A stretch of DNA of 6,950 nt from Chitinophagales bacterium (lineage in GTDB: Bacteria > Bacteroidota > Bacteroidia > Chitinophagales > UBA2359), in the NCBI GenBank assembly GCA_020629335.1, contig JAHDDN010000282.1, forward strand, positions 1 through 6,950. Direction: 5' to 3'. Shown piece by piece: positions 4,621 through 6,950 of this stretch; the stretch's first letter is position 1, and every line of letters begins with the position of its first letter. The notes below the pieces were generated by a model. It did no database searches. It was given only the letters and a program-made list of their open reading frames with translations, and was not told where the DNA came from. A program made the position numbers and the translations under genes.

Positions 4621-6950
4621 GTGAAAACAAAACGTACTATTTTTTGATAGCCACTTTGTGTATTAATTACACAGAAATAAATTCCATTACTTAAGCCAAC
4701 TGAGTTAGGGTCTAATGTGTGTTCATATGAACCAGGCATTAGCTGATCGCTAAATAAGTTCATAATAGATTTACCATTTATGTCAATGATATTGATATCT
4801 ACCACATCTGAAGTTTTTAATTCTAAATATACCCTTGAGAAATCGCTAAAAATATTAGGGTATAGATCAGCATTGAAAGATGGTTGATCTTTAAGCCGTC
4901 CTCCATTTCTACTAAGCGTTACCCAATAATAACCTTGAGTCACTTGTCCATCAGGACTTGTAACAACAACAGTATAAGTACCAGACTCCAAGCCATCAAC
5001 ATCTTCGCTAGTGGAAGTATAGCCATTTGGCCCTGTCCATTCATAAGTATATGGACCACCGTCTCCACCGACTACTGTTATATCAATACTTCCATCTTCA
5101 CTATTGACATTAGATTCGCCAGTGATTACGAAGTCATCGATATCTAATATATCTCCATCATCACTTACAGATGGATTTCCTCCGCCATATCCACTATCGT
5201 TAGTGAAGGTTACATTATTTATACCACATCCATTAGCATCTTCTATAGAAAAGGCCCATTCTGCATTATCCGCATAGTTGATAGTGATTAATGTTTCATA
5301 ATCAGGATTATCACTTTCTAAGATTGCCCAGTTTACATAGCCAGTGTGTTCCATATCAATATTATAAGGAAGTGTTCCTCCACTTAGGAATATTTGATGT
5401 GTATTATAATAGAAGGGCAATATTTGACCATTTAATCCCTCAAATATATTCTGTCCAATTTCTTCCCAAACGAGTGGTTCAGGTTCTGTAACTTCAAATT
5501 CCATTGTGATTTCACAGAAGTTAGCATCTGCTATTTCTACTTGATATATTCCAGCATTTAATCCACTAATACTTGATGACCCTGTAGCTATAACAGTTGG
5601 AGTAGGACCGCCTGTACTCCAAATGTATTCATAAGGAGCGACTCCACCTTCCACAAAAGCTTCAATACTGCCTAAGTCTCCCGTTTCTCCGCCTGGACAT
5701 TGTACATTATTCACATCGGCATCTAAGTCCAATGGATCTGGTTCTGTTATTAAGACCGTTTCTACTGCAAAGCATCCAATAGGATTAGTTACAGTTACAG
5801 TGTAAACAGATGGGCTAAGATTGGTAGCTGTTGCTGTTGTTTGGCCATTACTCCAGTTATAGGAAAATGGTCCCACTCCACTAATTACATTAGCAGTCGC
5901 TTCTCCATTATTATCTCCAGCACATCTGATAGCATAACCATTATAATCACTTAATGTAACATCAATTTCTATAGGATTATAAGTGTAAGTGAATTCACAA
6001 GTAGTCATATTTCCTGCATCGTCACTGATTATAATTACTACATCGGTATCTCCAACTGGGAATATTGTTCCAGAAGGATTATTATTCATAACGATATTAG
6101 CCCCACAGTTGTCAGTGAAAGTTGGTAACTCATAAGGAGTATCTGGGCTGCAGCTTTCAATATCACCAGGGCAAGTTAATAGGGTAGGAGGAATATTGTC
6201 TTCTACCGTTACAGTTGCAACACAAGTACTAGTGTTGCCATTATTATCTGTGACAGTCAGTGTAACTGTATTAGCACCTGATTCTGTACAGTCAAAGTCT
6301 TCTTGATCTAAAGAGAGGCTTGCAATTCCACAAGCATCATTACTACCGTTATCAATATCGGCTGTAGTAATGCTCGCATTTCCAGAAGCATCTAATTGTA
6401 TGGTAATATCTTGGCACACTGCTGTAGGTGGTACATTATCTTCTACTGTTACACTGGCATCACACTGGCTGGTATTTCCATTTGTATCAGTAACAATTAG
6501 TGTAACTGTTTGTGTAGTCCCAACATGGCTACAATTGAAATTAGAAAGGTCTCCTGTTTCGATAGCAATCGTAGGATTACCGCAAGCATCTCCGCTACCT
6601 CCATCAATATCTGCTGCTGTAATACTCACATTTCCTGTTGCATCTAATTGAACAGTGATGTCTTGACATATCGCTGTAGGAGGTACATTATCTTCTACGG
6701 TTACATTGGCATCACAAGAGCTGGTATTTCCATTTACATCTGTTACGATAAGTGTAACGATTTGTGTGGTACCAACATGACTACAATCGAAATTAGAAAG
6801 ATCACCAGTTTCGATGGCTATTGTTGGATTACCACAAGCATCATTACTTCCGTTATCAATATCCGCTGCTGTAATACTTGCATTTCCTGTCGCATCTAAC
6901 TGTATGGTGATATCTTGACAAACTGCCGTAGGTGGCACATTGTCTTCTAC
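4611..6950 (-). CDS. T9SS-exported HYR/SprB-repeat surface protein, C-terminal part
   Basis: The reading frame is open to the window edge, so the true start lies beyond 6950; the GTG at 6936-6938 is merely the Val of a repeat, not a start. The visible 779 residues (numbered from the edge) hold three tandem HYR-like modules, each starting PPTA(V/I)CQDIT: 6-89, 90-173 and 174-253. A more divergent HYR-type module follows at 254-329 (PPTLLTCPGD). Two SprB-like repeats follow (330-407 with CAGDNNGEATA and YNWSNGQTTATATNL; 408-493), then two degenerate ones (494-585 and 607-695) around a Gly/Asp-rich linker. The last 84 residues (696-779, from LYPN, with IDINGK and GIYFCVIN) are a type A T9SS sorting domain. 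The protein is therefore expected to cross the outer membrane and be anchored or released as an adhesin, gliding or matrix protein. Cysteines recur at fixed places in each HYR-like module, suggesting disulfides or metal-free cross-bracing. Ligand unknown. Confidence 0.92.
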   Translation of the reverse strand, partial: VEDNVPPTAVCQDITIQLDATGNASITAADIDNGSNDACGNPTIAIETGDLSNFDCSHVGTTQIVTLIVTDVNGNTSSCDANVTVEDNVPPTAICQDITVQLDATGNVSITAADIDGGSGDACGNPTIAIETGDLSNFNCSHVGTTQTVTLIVTDTNGNTSQCDASVTVEDNVPPTAVCQDITIQLDASGNASITTADIDNGSNDACGIASLSLDQEDFDCTESGANTVTLTVTDNNGNTSTCVATVTVEDNIPPTLLTCPGDIESCSPDTPYELPTFTDNCGANIVMNNNPSGTIFPVGDTDVVIIISDDAGNMTTCEFTYTYNPIEIDVTLSDYNGYAIRCAGDNNGEATANVISGVGPFSYNWSNGQTTATATNLSPSVYTVTVTNPIGCFAVETVLITEPDPLDLDADVNNVQCPGGETGDLGSIEAFVEGGVAPYEYIWSTGGPTPTVIATGSSSISGLNAGIYQVEIADANFCEITMEFEVTEPEPLVWEEIGQNIFEGLNGQILPFYYNTHQIFLSGGTLPYNIDMEHTGYVNWAILESDNPDYETLITINYADNAEWAFSIEDANGCGINNVTFTNDSGYGGGNPSVSDDGDILDIDDFVITGESNVNSEDGSIDITVVGGDGGPYTYEWTGPNGYTSTSEDVDGLESGTYTVVVTSPDGQVTQGYYWVTLSRNGGRLKDQPSFNADLYPNIFSDFSRVYLELKTSDVVDINIIDINGKSIMNLFSDQLMPGSYEHTLDPNSVGLSNGIYFCVINTQSGYQKIVRFVFTKG
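6192..6935 (-). repeat. Tandem 252-bp coding repeats (HYR-like modules)
   Basis: Units are 6684-6935 and 6432-6683 (252 bp, 84 codons each) and 6192-6431 (240 bp, 80 codons). The first two proteins match at 74 of 84 residues. The third is alike in its first 35 residues and last 20 or so, but differs in the middle (IASLSLDQEDFDCTESGAN in place of the NPTIAIETGDLSNF-type segment). Synonymous differences between units show that the duplications are not very recent. The array continues past the right edge, since VEDN precedes the first visible unit. Confidence 0.93.

Noticed and set aside
4884..6899. Four plus-strand reading frames of 66-93 codons
   Set aside because: All are antisense to the repeat-rich surface-protein gene, and two of them are simply mirrored repeats.
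6936..6938. GTG as start codon of the surface protein
   Set aside because: It is the Val of the recurring VEDNVPPTA motif and the frame remains open upstream to the window edge; no signal peptide follows it.

Overview
The window looks like chromosomal DNA of a Bacteroidota bacterium, most likely a Saprospiria-type organism. The reasons are AT-rich DNA, start codons preceded by A-rich stretches rather than Shine-Dalgarno motifs, and a very large secreted protein built of HYR-like and SprB-like repeats that ends in a type IX secretion (T9SS) sorting domain. The taxonomic call is inference from gene content only.

Layout. 83-1897 (+) is a complete MsbA-type ABC exporter with the membrane and ATPase halves fused. 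It converges on 2038-2478 (-), a small four-helix membrane protein with several histidines. Between them lie almost three copies of a 50-bp tandem repeat (1901-2040), each carrying one hairpin; the last copy supplies the stop codon of the membrane protein. 4119-2863 (-) is a two-gene unit: a flavin-reductase-like split-barrel flavoprotein, then 9 bp later a lipoprotein c-type cytochrome. 6950-4611 (-) is the 3' part of a giant cell-surface protein that enters from beyond the right edge. A strong intrinsic terminator at 4397-4437 lies downstream of it.

The most notable non-coding content is a pair of about 215-220-bp compound repeats, E1 (2511-2731, +) and E2 (4171-4384, -), in opposite orientation on either side of the flavoprotein/cytochrome pair. 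Both share short conserved joints (GGGGCTTCCCC, GGGTCGGGCTGTCCGCTCTT, CCATCCCTAAGCCA). Between the joints are two hairpins whose stems differ completely in sequence between the copies but stay self-complementary within each copy. The first hairpin carries a REP-like GTAGGGGCG...CGCCCT loop, which is inverted relative to the flanks in one copy. This is the best candidate in the window for a structured or mobile non-coding element. I have a general impression that related repeats (a joint resembling CGGGCTGTCCGCT and an end resembling TCCCTAA) occur in other Bacteroidota, so it may be a known dispersed repeat; a search is needed to decide.

The genes do not form one pathway. The exporter probably flips a lipid or exports a hydrophobic substrate. 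The flavoprotein/cytochrome pair suggests a redox function at the cell envelope. The large repeat protein is a secreted adhesin or matrix protein. No tRNA, rRNA, CRISPR array or transposase gene was seen. Positions 1-82, upstream of the exporter, hold no feature I can support.
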